This document shows positions 35,530-43,720 of a stretch of 64,000 nucleotides of DNA, piece by piece. The number at the start of each line of letters is the position of its first letter. The stretch's first letter is position 1. The translations under genes and the position numbers were made by a program. The stretch is from Bradyrhizobium sp. 170 (GTDB taxonomy: Bacteria > Pseudomonadota > Alphaproteobacteria > Rhizobiales > Xanthobacteraceae): positions 5,766,001 through 5,830,000 of the forward strand of contig NZ_CP064703.1 of the NCBI RefSeq assembly GCF_023101085.1. The letters are read 5' to 3'. The notes beneath the pieces were generated by a model. The model had not been told where the DNA came from. It searched no databases and worked only from the letters and a program-made list of their open reading frames with translations.

Positions 35530-38500
35530 TCATCGAGTGACTACCTGCTCCTTCCCGCCTCGATGCGCCGCGAGCGTACTGAGCAACTCGCGGCCTCTCG
35601 CCCTTGCGGTCGCCGCAGACTCTGACTTGATCCGCTCGTATCCTCTGATTTCGTTGGGCAACGACAAGATGTCCGCGGCAATCAACAGGTTTTCGGAATG
35701 CATTTTCGGTAGGACCTGATCGAGGAGGCCGAGGTACCAGTCGACGAGTTCGCGCTCTTCTCGGCGCGAAGGAAGTCGGCCGAATGGATCAAGCGGCGTG
35801 CCTCGCAGGAATTTCAGCCGCGCCAGAACGATCATGGCCCGCCTGAACCATGGGCCTAGCCTCATCTTGCGTCGAACTCCAGCTCGACGCGCGAGGGGCG
35901 GTTGGAGATTGTAATTGATGCGGACAGGGCCTGTGAACATGTCACGAAGACCGTCTTCGAATTTCGGTTGCGTGAGCAACCGGGCGACTTCGTATTCGTC
36001 CTTGTATGCCATCAGCCGGTGCAGATTGCGCGCCACCGTCCGTACGATCGACGCATCGAACGATCGTCCCATTGCTGCTCTTTCGGCATCCGCTACGCGG
36101 AGGATCGCGTTGGCATAGTTATTCGCATATTGGAGGCTTTGATAATTTGCCAAATCCGTGAATCGCTTTGAGATGAGATCGTTGGTGATGGGATCCAACC
36201 AAGGATTAGCATTGAGGATCGCATCCCACGCTTTCTTTGCTTGCCCGATCCTATTGTGGTGCATGTCGAGACGGTTTGACAGCACTGGTGGCCGCGGTCG
36301 CATGACTCTGGTTAGCGCGGCTAGATTGCACCGCCACAGCCGGCCGGCCCGGAATGCATGCAAGTTGGCCTTTGCTTGAGTCCGATTTAGTTCAATGGCT
36401 GCTTCGATCGACGCAGCAGAGATAGGCAACCATCCGGCCTGGTAAGCAGACCCGATCGCGACCATGTTCGTCATGAGGTGATCGCCAAACAACGACTCGG
36501 CGATCTGAAGGGCGTCGATGGTGATGGCGTCGGTTCCATTTGTCGCAGCAGCAATCGTGCCGCAAAGTTCGTCGACCGGCACCTGAATACGAACGTCTCG
36601 GATCATCTCGCCATTAGGAAGGACGCTTACATTCATGACGGACTTCGTCCGCCTCACATCGCAGCGAGCAAGGTTCGCTGGTTCGTTTGCAGCAAGAAGA
36701 TCAAGCGCGAGGTAGAGATCGGCCTTTCCGCGTCCGACGGTATTGGTCAGCGGCACGACGCCTGATGGCGCGAGCACAAGACTCGACAACACCGGCCCCC
36801 ACTTTTGGGCCGCGCCGGTCTGGTCGTAGGACTTAACTTCAAGGCCATCAAGGGCCGCCGCCTGCGCCAGAATCGCGCTGGCCGTTAGCACACCAGTACC
36901 ACCAAGACCGGGGATGTAGATGTGGTAGGAATGTTCGAGGGAGACCATGGGAGGCTCAGTCAGCATTAAGGCATCAATCTCACACGACGATGGTTTCTTA
37001 AGAGCGACTCCCGGCTGGACTTCCACGGTAACAAAAGAGGGGCAATCACCATCAATGCACGCCTGGTCTTGATTGCAAGACGATTGGTGGATCTGGGTCT
37101 TGAGACCAAATTCTGTCTCGACCTTTTGCAGCGACATGCAGTTTGCCTTCACGCCGCAATCGCCGCAATTTTCGCAGACGTCCTCATTGACGAACGTGAA
37201 GCGAGATGGCGGAGGTAACAATCCCCTCTTCTGCCTTCGCCTGCGCTCGTTGGCGCACATGCCGTCGTAAACGACAATCGTTACGCCGGGAACGGCCGCT
37301 AGCTCCGCCATGGTGCTCTCGAGCTCCTCCAGCGGTCGTTTTAAGACAATCGGTGGAAACGACACGCCCTTGTATCTTTGTGGTTCCTTGCTGATAAGAA
37401 CAATCTTCGCAACCTTCTCCAGCGCAAAGTGATTGAGCAGATCACTGACGGTCGTGACCGACACTGGATCCTGACCACCGGTGTTCGCGAGCACGCCATT
37501 AAGGAGTATCTTGAACGTGATGTTGACGCCTGTGGTTACGGCATATCGGATATTCTGGTAGCTGGAGTGAAACAGTGCGCCATCCCCGAGATTTTGCACG
37601 ATGTGGGGCCGGCTGGTGTACGGAGCCAGTCCGATCCACGGAAGCCCTTCGCCGCCGAGCTGCGTGGTTGCTTCGACACGCTTCTGGGGCTTGTCCATTA
37701 GCGCCGCAAAAAGATGGCAACCTGGCGCTCCCCACGCGATCTGACCGGGGGCGAGAAGTGTCGACGCATTATGAGGACAGCCCGAACAATAGTTCGGGGT
37801 GCGCTTCGTTCGGATCTCGGGAGCGGCTGGCAGGGAGGTTTCCGCAAATCCAACTATCTGTTGCCCAAAACCGGGTATCACTCGGGCCAACCGCTCGGCT
37901 ATCAGATCGCTGTTCAGCCCGCCTTGCACCGGAAACAGAATATCTCCATTCTCATCATGCTTGCCGAGGACCCGCACGACCGTCGAGCCGATCGCGGCGG
38001 CAGCGACTTGCCGCTCGAGAAAATCGCGCTTTTCCTCCACGACGATAATTGTTGCTAGTCCCTCGGCAAATTGCCGGATGAAGTCGCGATCGAGGGGACA
38101 AAGCAGGCCGACCTTGCCGAGCCGAACGCCCGCCCCGGCCGGGTCTTCCTTGATGCCGAGATCTTCGAGGGCCTGCATAGTATCTGCCCAGCTTTTCCCG
38201 GCGCTGAGGATGCCGATGCGGTCACGTGGCCCGCTTGCCACAATCTTGTTGAGCGCGTTTGCTCGCCCATAGGCCAGGACAGCCGCATGCCTTTCCTCAT
38301 ATAGCTTCCGTTCTGTTTCGACATTCACCACGGGAAAGAACCTGTGGTTTGCCACTTTCGAAAACGGCTTGCCCGAGATCTGCAACTCTGGCTTCGCGAC
38401 AGGAATGCCGTTCCGCTTGACTCTCACCACCTCTCCGCCGTCGCATAATGTCCCAACAAGCTTTAGTGCCACCCAGCATCCGCTGAACCGCGACAGGGCC

Positions 38501-39072
38501 GCAGCATGAAGCCCCAGATCCAGAAATTCCTGGATATTTGCGGGATAGAGCACCGGGATGCCGTGGTGCTCGAAAGCGAATTCCTGCTGATAGGGAACTG
38601 TCGAGCTCTTTGCCTCGTGGTCCTCGCCGCTCAGAAGCACCACGGCGCCATGCTGGCTCGTCCCGGCAAAGTTGCCATGCTTGAGTGCGTCGCCGGCCCG
38701 ATCCAATCCCGGGCCCTTGCCATACCAATAGCCAACGACACCATCGACATCGGGATGGGGATGCTCGTCCAGCATCTGCGTACCCATCAGCGACGAGGCG
38801 GCAAACTCCTCATTTTGTGCAGGCAGATGCGTTATTCCGTGCGCATCAAGATGATTCTTCGCCTGTTGCAGTGCCAGGTCAATGCTCCCCAGCGGGGAGC
38901 CGGGATAGCCGGTCACGAACGCACGAGTTCGCAACCCTGCAGCGCGGTCGGCCCGCATCTGCTCAATCAACATTCTGATCAGCGCCTGATTGCCCGTCAG
39001 GAACTGCCGACCCTCGTCGAGCGCATAGCGATCGTCCAACGACGGTCCCGTGCCTTGCTGCACCCGGTCCAC
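35530..39072 (-). CDS. Fused indolepyruvate:ferredoxin oxidoreductase family protein
   Basis: A 1180-residue fusion of the alpha, ferredoxin-like and gamma parts of a 2-oxoacid oxidoreductase. The N-terminal half carries pyrimidine- and TPP-binding regions (VTGYPGSPLGSIDLAL; NYCSGCPHNAST; WIGLAPYTS; NLGDGALFHSS). Iron-sulfur ligands are at CENCGDCGVKANC and a nearby DGDC. The gamma-like domain is PGLGGTGVLTASAILAQAA. Predicted reaction: oxidative decarboxylation of an aryl-pyruvate to the acyl-CoA with ferredoxin reduction. Start GTG at 39070-39072. It is divergent from a LysR regulator, and its ferredoxin partner is not in the window. Confidence 0.9.
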   Translation of the reverse strand: MDRVQQGTGPSLDDRYALDEGRQFLTGNQALIRMLIEQMRADRAAGLRTRAFVTGYPGSPLGSIDLALQQAKNHLDAHGITHLPAQNEEFAASSLMGTQMLDEHPHPDVDGVVGYWYGKGPGLDRAGDALKHGNFAGTSQHGAVVLLSGEDHEAKSSTVPYQQEFAFEHHGIPVLYPANIQEFLDLGLHAAALSRFSGCWVALKLVGTLCDGGEVVRVKRNGIPVAKPELQISGKPFSKVANHRFFPVVNVETERKLYEERHAAVLAYGRANALNKIVASGPRDRIGILSAGKSWADTMQALEDLGIKEDPAGAGVRLGKVGLLCPLDRDFIRQFAEGLATIIVVEEKRDFLERQVAAAAIGSTVVRVLGKHDENGDILFPVQGGLNSDLIAERLARVIPGFGQQIVGFAETSLPAAPEIRTKRTPNYCSGCPHNASTLLAPGQIAWGAPGCHLFAALMDKPQKRVEATTQLGGEGLPWIGLAPYTSRPHIVQNLGDGALFHSSYQNIRYAVTTGVNITFKILLNGVLANTGGQDPVSVTTVSDLLNHFALEKVAKIVLISKEPQRYKGVSFPPIVLKRPLEELESTMAELAAVPGVTIVVYDGMCANERRRRQKRGLLPPPSRFTFVNEDVCENCGDCGVKANCMSLQKVETEFGLKTQIHQSSCNQDQACIDGDCPSFVTVEVQPGVALKKPSSCEIDALMLTEPPMVSLEHSYHIYIPGLGGTGVLTASAILAQAAALDGLEVKSYDQTGAAQKWGPVLSSLVLAPSGVVPLTNTVGRGKADLYLALDLLAANEPANLARCDVRRTKSVMNVSVLPNGEMIRDVRIQVPVDELCGTIAAATNGTDAITIDALQIAESLFGDHLMTNMVAIGSAYQAGWLPISAASIEAAIELNRTQAKANLHAFRAGRLWRCNLAALTRVMRPRPPVLSNRLDMHHNRIGQAKKAWDAILNANPWLDPITNDLISKRFTDLANYQSLQYANNYANAILRVADAERAAMGRSFDASIVRTVARNLHRLMAYKDEYEVARLLTQPKFEDGLRDMFTGPVRINYNLQPPLARRAGVRRKMRLGPWFRRAMIVLARLKFLRGTPLDPFGRLPSRREERELVDWYLGLLDQVLPKMHSENLLIAADILSLPNEIRGYERIKSESAATARARGRELLSTLAAHRGGKEQVVTR

Positions 39073-39187
39073 GGAAATCCACCCTTTATACCGGCAAGCA
39101 TCGCGGGGATGCAGGCCTCATTACTCTTCTGAGTTCTAGGATGGCTTGAGCGATATATTTGCGCAATAAACCATCGCTTATCATTGG

Positions 39188-39204
39188 TATTTGAATTTCA
39201 AATA
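39188..39204. promoter_or_regulatory. LysR-type operator between oxidoreductase and lysR genes
   Basis: TATTTGAA-T-TTCAAATA is a perfect 17-base palindrome and contains the T-N11-A pattern of LysR sites. It is 115 bases from the oxidoreductase start and 53 bases from the LysR start, so it could serve both divergent genes. Confidence 0.65.
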
Positions 39205-39256
39205 ATGGTACAGCTGAGCTGAACTCGAACGGTCACTCAGCAATGGTTGGGACCAC

Positions 39257-40201
39257 ATGCCGATAGATCAGCCTTTCGATCTCAACTTGTTGCGATTGCT
39301 CGTTGTCCTGCATCGAACCCGGAGCGTGTCGAAAGCGGCGGAGCAACTCGATTTGAGTCAACCAGCGACCAGCCTAGCGCTCGCGCGACTTCGCAAGGCA
39401 GTGGGCGATGCCCTCTTCGTGCGTACTTCCGCGGGCATGCTGCCAACGTCGCGTTGCACAGAACTCGTAACCTCTGCCGAAGGTGCCGTGGGGAAGATCG
39501 ATGCCACGATCATGCGACGGTCTGCTTTTGACCCCGCAACGGCGCGCCACGAATTTGTAGTGACCATGCCCGACGTCGGTGAAATTCACTTCTTGCCGCG
39601 GTTGACAGCGTACCTTTCGCAGCATGCGCCATCCTGCAACTTGCGTTGCGAGCAGATCGTCAATGAGCACATGGAAGCCACTTTGACCGCTGGCGATGTC
39701 CACCTGGCGTTGGGGTATTTCCCGAACCTAGAGGGCCAAAACGTGCTTAGGCAGCGCCTGTTCATGCACTCGCTTGTCTGTTTGGTGCGGGCCGATCATC
39801 CGGTAGTGAGATCAAAGAGCGTTCCTCTCGCTACTTTCCTGGAGTTGCCTCACGCCGTTGTACACTCCATCGGTCGCAGTAACGAACTTTTCGAAACGCT
39901 GCTTAAGAAGCAGGGACTGCGCAGAAGGATTCAACTGCTTTCGTCACACTTTCTTTCGGTGCCCGCGATTATAGCAAGAACTGATCTCATCGTCACGGTT
40001 CCTCGCTCCATCGCCGATTACTACGCCAGGCTGGAGAACCTCAGGATTGTCGAGCCTCCGATCAATATCAAGCCCTACCCAATCCACCAATTTTGGCATG
40101 CTAGATTTCACGACGATCCCGCACTCAAGTGGTTGCGCGAAACGACTGCGGCTCTCTTTACCGAACCATCGGCCCGAAGGGCACGGGCTAGGCCAGCCTA
40201 A
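39257..40201 (+). CDS. LysR-family regulator of the oxidoreductase gene
   Basis: A 314-residue LysR protein. DNA-binding helix-turn-helix: LNLLRLLVVLHRTRSVSKAA, EQLDLSQPATSLALARLRKA. The effector domain runs from about residue 90 (HEFVVTMPDVGEIHFLPRL), in the style of NodD/NahR/LinR-type LysR regulators. It faces the fused oxidoreductase across a 184-base gap holding a perfect palindrome, so it probably activates that gene in response to an aryl-pyruvate or related compound; the inducer is unknown. Confidence 0.9.
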   Translation: MPIDQPFDLNLLRLLVVLHRTRSVSKAAEQLDLSQPATSLALARLRKAVGDALFVRTSAGMLPTSRCTELVTSAEGAVGKIDATIMRRSAFDPATARHEFVVTMPDVGEIHFLPRLTAYLSQHAPSCNLRCEQIVNEHMEATLTAGDVHLALGYFPNLEGQNVLRQRLFMHSLVCLVRADHPVVRSKSVPLATFLELPHAVVHSIGRSNELFETLLKKQGLRRRIQLLSSHFLSVPAIIARTDLIVTVPRSIADYYARLENLRIVEPPINIKPYPIHQFWHARFHDDPALKWLRETTAALFTEPSARRARARPA

Positions 40202-40379
40202 AGTACAACCTGGATGACCTGGCCGGAGGAGGTAATAACCGACGCCATGATCGCCTTGACGTTTGGGCGCCACGCGCCATCCGCCGCGCGTGCAACGCGA
40301 TCTGCCACAACGTCCTCGGTGCAAGGCCGCTCCGCGCGAAACCGCGTGAACGGCCCGATATCAGGCGAAGCGCAGCCGA
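40202..40379. other. Unassigned fragment at the mosaic edge
   Basis: On the minus strand an open stretch ending at 40201 reads DIGPFTRFRAERPCTEDVV and RPNVKAIMASVITSSG. It looks protein-like but no family is recognised, and no start is visible because the stretch joins the LysR remnant directly. Confidence 0.3.
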
Positions 40380-40705
40380 TCAGTCTGCTATTTCAATCGC
40401 GAATCCACCGCGATGAAGTCGAGGAAGGTGCGCAAGGAAGTAGTTGCCGAGGCCATCGGGCGCACCGACCCGCACTGTGCTCGTGATTGCCTCCGTCGCG
40501 CCTGCAATGCTTGATCCGACCTTCAGAAATTCGCTCTCTTCGCGCTCAGCCGCAGCGACTAACGCTTCCCCTGCCCCGGTCAGCGTGCAGCCCGACGTGT
40601 GTCGTTCGAGCAGCTTGGAGTTCAAGCTCCGTTCCAAGGCGGTGAGCTGGCGGGCCACCTGGCACGGTTCAACTTCAGGTGTTTCGACGCCTTCAGAATC
40701 TGGCC
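40380..40705 (-). pseudogene. LysR regulator remnant (copy of 50680-51567)
   Basis: Reverse-strand frames give [16 protein letters not shown], then after a one-base shift [40 protein letters not shown] and [15 protein letters not shown]. These are nearly identical to residues 13-112 of the intact LysR at 50680-51567. The copy is frameshifted near 40660, lacks its first 12 codons and the effector domain, and is joined directly to an mmsA 3' piece. Confidence 0.8.
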
Positions 40706-40815
40706 AGCGCGCGCCAGAGGGCGTTCGTTTCTACACCAAGCTCAAGGCTATCACTACCCGTTGGCCGAGCGGCATCCGCGCCGGAGCCGAGTTCGTAATG
40801 CTAACGATGAGCTGA
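40705..40815 (+). pseudogene. mmsA 3' remnant
   Basis: [20 protein letters not shown] and [18 protein letters not shown] match the last 34 residues of the intact MmsA (stop at 53172) with few changes. It abuts the 5' end of the LysR remnant, exactly as if the sequence from LysR codon 13 to mmsA codon 465 had been deleted from a LysR-mmsA locus. Confidence 0.85.
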
Positions 40816-40823
40816 TCTGTTGA

Positions 40824-41513
40824 ATGGGAAGGCCGCAGATGTTCCTGGTCATCGCCATCGCTGTCGACATGTTTCTACTTCGCCGGTTGTTCAAGAGGGG
40901 GGCACGCGAAGAATCGTTCCTGCTGCTGACCATCGGATTGGGCTTCACGCTTTCGGCGGCCGTTCTCTATGTCTTCGGCCGCGAGGAACACCTGCTGCCG
41001 GCCTTCGGCGATGAAGTTTACGGACTGTTCGACGCTGCGATCCGCGAGCAGGCGGTCTGGCTGATGGGTATCTCAGCTCTGATGCTGATTGCGCTGCGTT
41101 TATTTTACAAGTTCACCGATTTCGGCCTGGCGATGATGGCCGCGTCGATTGACCCCGACGGCGCCGCCACCACAGGCATCAATGTCCAGTTGATGCGATC
41201 GGCGACCTTTGCACTGGGAGGATTGATGGCTGCCGTCGCGGGCCTTCTCGTCACCCCGTTGATTGGAGTGAGTTATCAGATGGGGCCTGCGCTAACCTTG
41301 AAGGGCTTCGCGGCAGCAGTACTCGGGGGCCTTACCAATCCGCTGGGCGCGCTCGTCGGCGGCCTGACAATCGGGATCCTTGAATCTCTCTCGATTGTCT
41401 TTGTCTCGTCGGGGCTAAAGGACGCGATCGCGCTGTCGGCACTGATCGTCATCATGATCCTGGCGCCCGACGGCACCTCGGTAAATCCGGGCGCAAGGGA
41501 GGGTGACCGATGA
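40824..41513 (+). pseudogene. livH-type branched-chain ABC permease, 5'-truncated
   Basis: A 229-codon frame carries the membrane part of a LivH permease: SFLLLTIGLGFTLSAAVLYV, FTDFGLAMMAASIDPDGAAT, LMRSATFALGGLMAAVAGLL and LKGFAAAVLGGLTNPLGALVGG. LivH proteins are usually about 290 residues; here roughly the first 70 are missing, including the first helices. The stop overlaps a livM start (ATGA). It could still be transcribed, but a working permease is unlikely. Confidence 0.75.
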
Positions 41514-41740
41514 AATTCGCGGGATATGGAGTTCTGCTCGTCGCCTGGATCGCCACACCATTCCTGATCGAGCGGCACGCCGTCGATCTCCTGGTATTTT
41601 GCGGGCTGTACGCGATCGCTGGTGCTGGTGTCGGCTTCCTGCTTGGCCAGGGCGGCATCGTTAACCTGGGTCAGGCCGCGTTTTACGGGCTTGCTGCATA
41701 TAGCAGCGCATTTTGCTCGACCCGTCTCGGGCTGCCGGCT
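41510..41740 (+). pseudogene. livM-type permease, 3'-truncated
   Basis: The first about 75 codons of a LivM permease remain (VLLVAWIATPFLIERHAVDL, CGLYAIAGAGVGFLLGQGG, IVNLGQAAFYGLAAYSSAF). The typical LivM length is about 300-350. At about 41740 the frame passes into unrelated ligase sequence. It is overlapped by the end of livH. Confidence 0.75.
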
Positions 41741-41824
41741 CCAAGATCCCGTTCGTATCAGGCTATGGCGCGACGGAGACGGCGCCGGCCGCGACCTACG
41801 TATTCTGGCCTACGGATCGGGTGG
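41741..41824 (+). pseudogene. Feruloyl-CoA synthase-like AMP-ligase fragment
   Basis: GSKIPFVSGYGATETAPAAT then YVFWPTDRVG matches the A5 adenylate motif (GYGxTE) of feruloyl-CoA-synthase-like acyl ligases. About 28 codons only. It is fused in frame to the pieces on either side. Confidence 0.6.
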
Positions 41825-42030
41825 GCATGAGCTGCGTCATCGACGGCGGCATGGCAGCCAACGACAAAGTGTTGCACGCGCTGCCGCTCTATCACTGCGC
41901 CCAGCTCGACGTGTTCCTGGGCCCGCAGATCTATCTTGGGTCCTCCGGTGTGATCACGGGCAGGCCCACGGCCGACAATGTTCTTGCGCTAATCCAGGCC
42001 CACCGCATCACATCGTTCTATGGCGAAGAG
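41825..42030 (+). pseudogene. Acyl-CoA ligase fragment, second family
   Basis: NDKVLHALPLYHCAQLDVFL, GPQIYLGSSGVI and PTADNVLALIQAHRITSFY correspond to the central part of fatty-acid-type acyl-CoA ligases, a region that normally precedes the A5 motif. Here it follows the A5 piece, so the order is scrambled and the two pieces come from different genes. Confidence 0.65.
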
Positions 42031-42669
42031 ATCTTGACCCATGAGAAGCACCTGACACCGCAGACGCCCGGTTGGGTCGGCACCGTGATGAAGAGCTACG
42101 CTATGGACGCCGTCCATAGCTTTCCGGGACACGCCCAGTTCGCCCTCGAATTGATACGTGGCCTCATTGAAGCGGATGTGGACGTCGGAGCCGCCGCGAA
42201 GGTAGAAGATCCGCAAACGGCAGGCTTTGGCCACGCATACGGCTTTGTCATCGAACGCCTGTTCCGGGCGCGCGCCATCCCTGTTGTTCCGGTGCTCCTC
42301 AACACTTATTACCCGCCGAACGCGCCAACGGCGCGTCGCTGCTATGACATCGGGCTCAAGCTCGCGCGCATCATCGAAGCATCACCACGCAAACTTCGCG
42401 TTGCGGTAGCAGCAAGCGGCGGTCTGAGCCATTTCGTCGTCGACGAGCAACTCGACCGCAAAGTGCTCAACGCCATTCGATGCAAGCATCCGCAAGTCTT
42501 GCGTGGCCTGACACGCGGCGAACTGAATTCGGGTTCCTCCGAAATTCTCAACTGGGTCATGACAGCAGCCATGTCCGAACACCTGACCAACGACTGGTCG
42601 GAATATTACCCGGCTTACCGCACGCCAGCAGGAACCGGGACGGGCATTGGATTTGCGACTTGGTCGTGA
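42031..42669 (+). pseudogene. LigB-type extradiol dioxygenase, N-terminally truncated
   Basis: From about 42110 the frame holds HSFPGHAQFALELIRGLIEA, TAGFGHAYGFVIERLF, IPVVPVLLNTYYPPNAPTAR and VAVAASGGLSHFVVDEQL, ending GTGTGIGFATW. This is the C-terminal two thirds of a class III (protocatechuate 4,5-dioxygenase beta type) ring-cleavage enzyme. The N-terminal part with the first metal histidines is missing, so it should be inactive. The frame is continuous with the ligase pieces upstream, giving a 318-codon chimera (41713-42669). Confidence 0.75.
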
Positions 42670-43178
42670 TGGATGCCAGTTGCGAGAGACCTTGGCATTC
42701 GGGGCCGGTTTTGCCCGATGATGTCCGGCGGCTGGACGGTCTTCGAGCAACAGTTCTTCGCGTCCCGAAGAGCGACGGTCGGAGCGCGGCCTCAACGACC
42801 GTTCCCACCCGCTCCGAAGCATTGATCTCGTTTTGCGACTCGTTTCGCAGCAGGAACCGACGTAATCGCGGTCAAGCTCGACAACAACCGCACAAGGGGA
42901 TATCCACAGCAATTGAAGTACCAGTTCAACGCCATGTTAATGGACCAGAATTGGTGGAACTGTTTACGTCATCGCAATCGCCTGCGTCGCCCGTACATCA
43001 TCAGAGCGCCGCGTGAGAGATCCATCGGCAAGCATTTGTTCGATCAAGTGGTCGCCGGCCTTCATGGCTTCGCGCCGGGCGAGCGCCATGATAAGGCCAG
43101 CGAGGTGCTCGGCACGTTCGGAACCGTCGTTCTGAGTGACTAGCTTACCACCGACGATGAGGGAAACTCGCGCGAGAC
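42670..43178. other. Gene-free stretch; possible GntR tail on the minus strand
   Basis: About 510 bases without a supported gene. On the minus strand a piece reading ERAEHLAGLIMALARREAMK then AGDHLIEQMLADG resembles the last helices of a GntR-type FCD domain, but this is weak. Probably part of the same decayed region. Confidence 0.35.
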
Positions 43179-43571
43179 CTAGTGCAACTCGCCAGTGAGG
43201 AATTGGGCCCTTCCCATGCCGAATGACCAATCTTCGTCCGCATTGATCACGAAATTTATGACGAGATCATTTGGCGCTATTCCGCACGATGACGACAGCC
43301 TCTCGGCGAGGACGCGATAGAACTCCAGCTTCGACCCCTTGTCGCGTGGGCGACTGGTCAACTGCAGTATGACCAATTTATCGGTCCGATCGATAGCAAG
43401 GCCTGTGTCAAGCGCGATGATGCTGGATCGTGGGTGCTGATGCACCACCTGATAGCGATCGCGCGCCGGCACGTGGAGCGTCTCTACCAGGACTTCGTGA
43501 GTAACATCCAGAAGCCGTCGGATCTCCGCATCACTTCTTCCCTCGATCAAATCGAACCGCAAAAATGGCAC
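43179..43571 (-). CDS. Tautomerase family protein
   Basis: A 130-residue tautomerase-superfamily protein. The GTG at 43569-43571 is chosen over the ATG at 43586 because it leaves Pro directly after the start residue (VPFLRFDLIEGRSDAEI), and the family uses an N-terminal proline as catalytic base. Further family features: LLDVTHEVLVETLHVPARDR, YQVVHQHPRS and ELDRV-like middle; the C-terminal half ends EDWSFGMGRAQFLTGELH, a segment common in larger members. It may isomerise a dienol/oxo acid of aromatic breakdown. A GATGAC-type inverted repeat lies about 105 bases upstream. Confidence 0.8.
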   Translation of the reverse strand: MPFLRFDLIEGRSDAEIRRLLDVTHEVLVETLHVPARDRYQVVHQHPRSSIIALDTGLAIDRTDKLVILQLTSRPRDKGSKLEFYRVLAERLSSSCGIAPNDLVINFVINADEDWSFGMGRAQFLTGELH

Positions 43572-43675
43572 GGCGATGCTTCTCACTCATAGCGGGCAAC
43601 CAAGGCTAACAGAGCAACTAAAAGCTGCAACACTCCTTGTAAGGTTTCTCAGCATCGGGTGAAATCATGAATTCA

Positions 43676-43690
43676 GATGACGGCCATCTG
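43676..43690. promoter_or_regulatory. GATGAC-type inverted repeat upstream of the tautomerase
   Basis: AGATGACGGCCATCT is an imperfect 15-base palindrome inside the 20-base word AATTCAGATGACGGCCATCT (43671-43690), which recurs with one change at 45582-45601 upstream of the LysR gene. Both probably bind that LysR protein. Confidence 0.6.
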
Positions 43691-43720
43691 CCCTTAAGAT
43701 GAATGACGAAGCACTCCAAC

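Noticed and set aside
41713..42669. A 318-codon open frame that could be annotated as one protein
   Set aside because: Its parts belong to two acyl ligases and a LigB dioxygenase in scrambled order, none complete, with no ribosome site; treated as a chimeric pseudogene.
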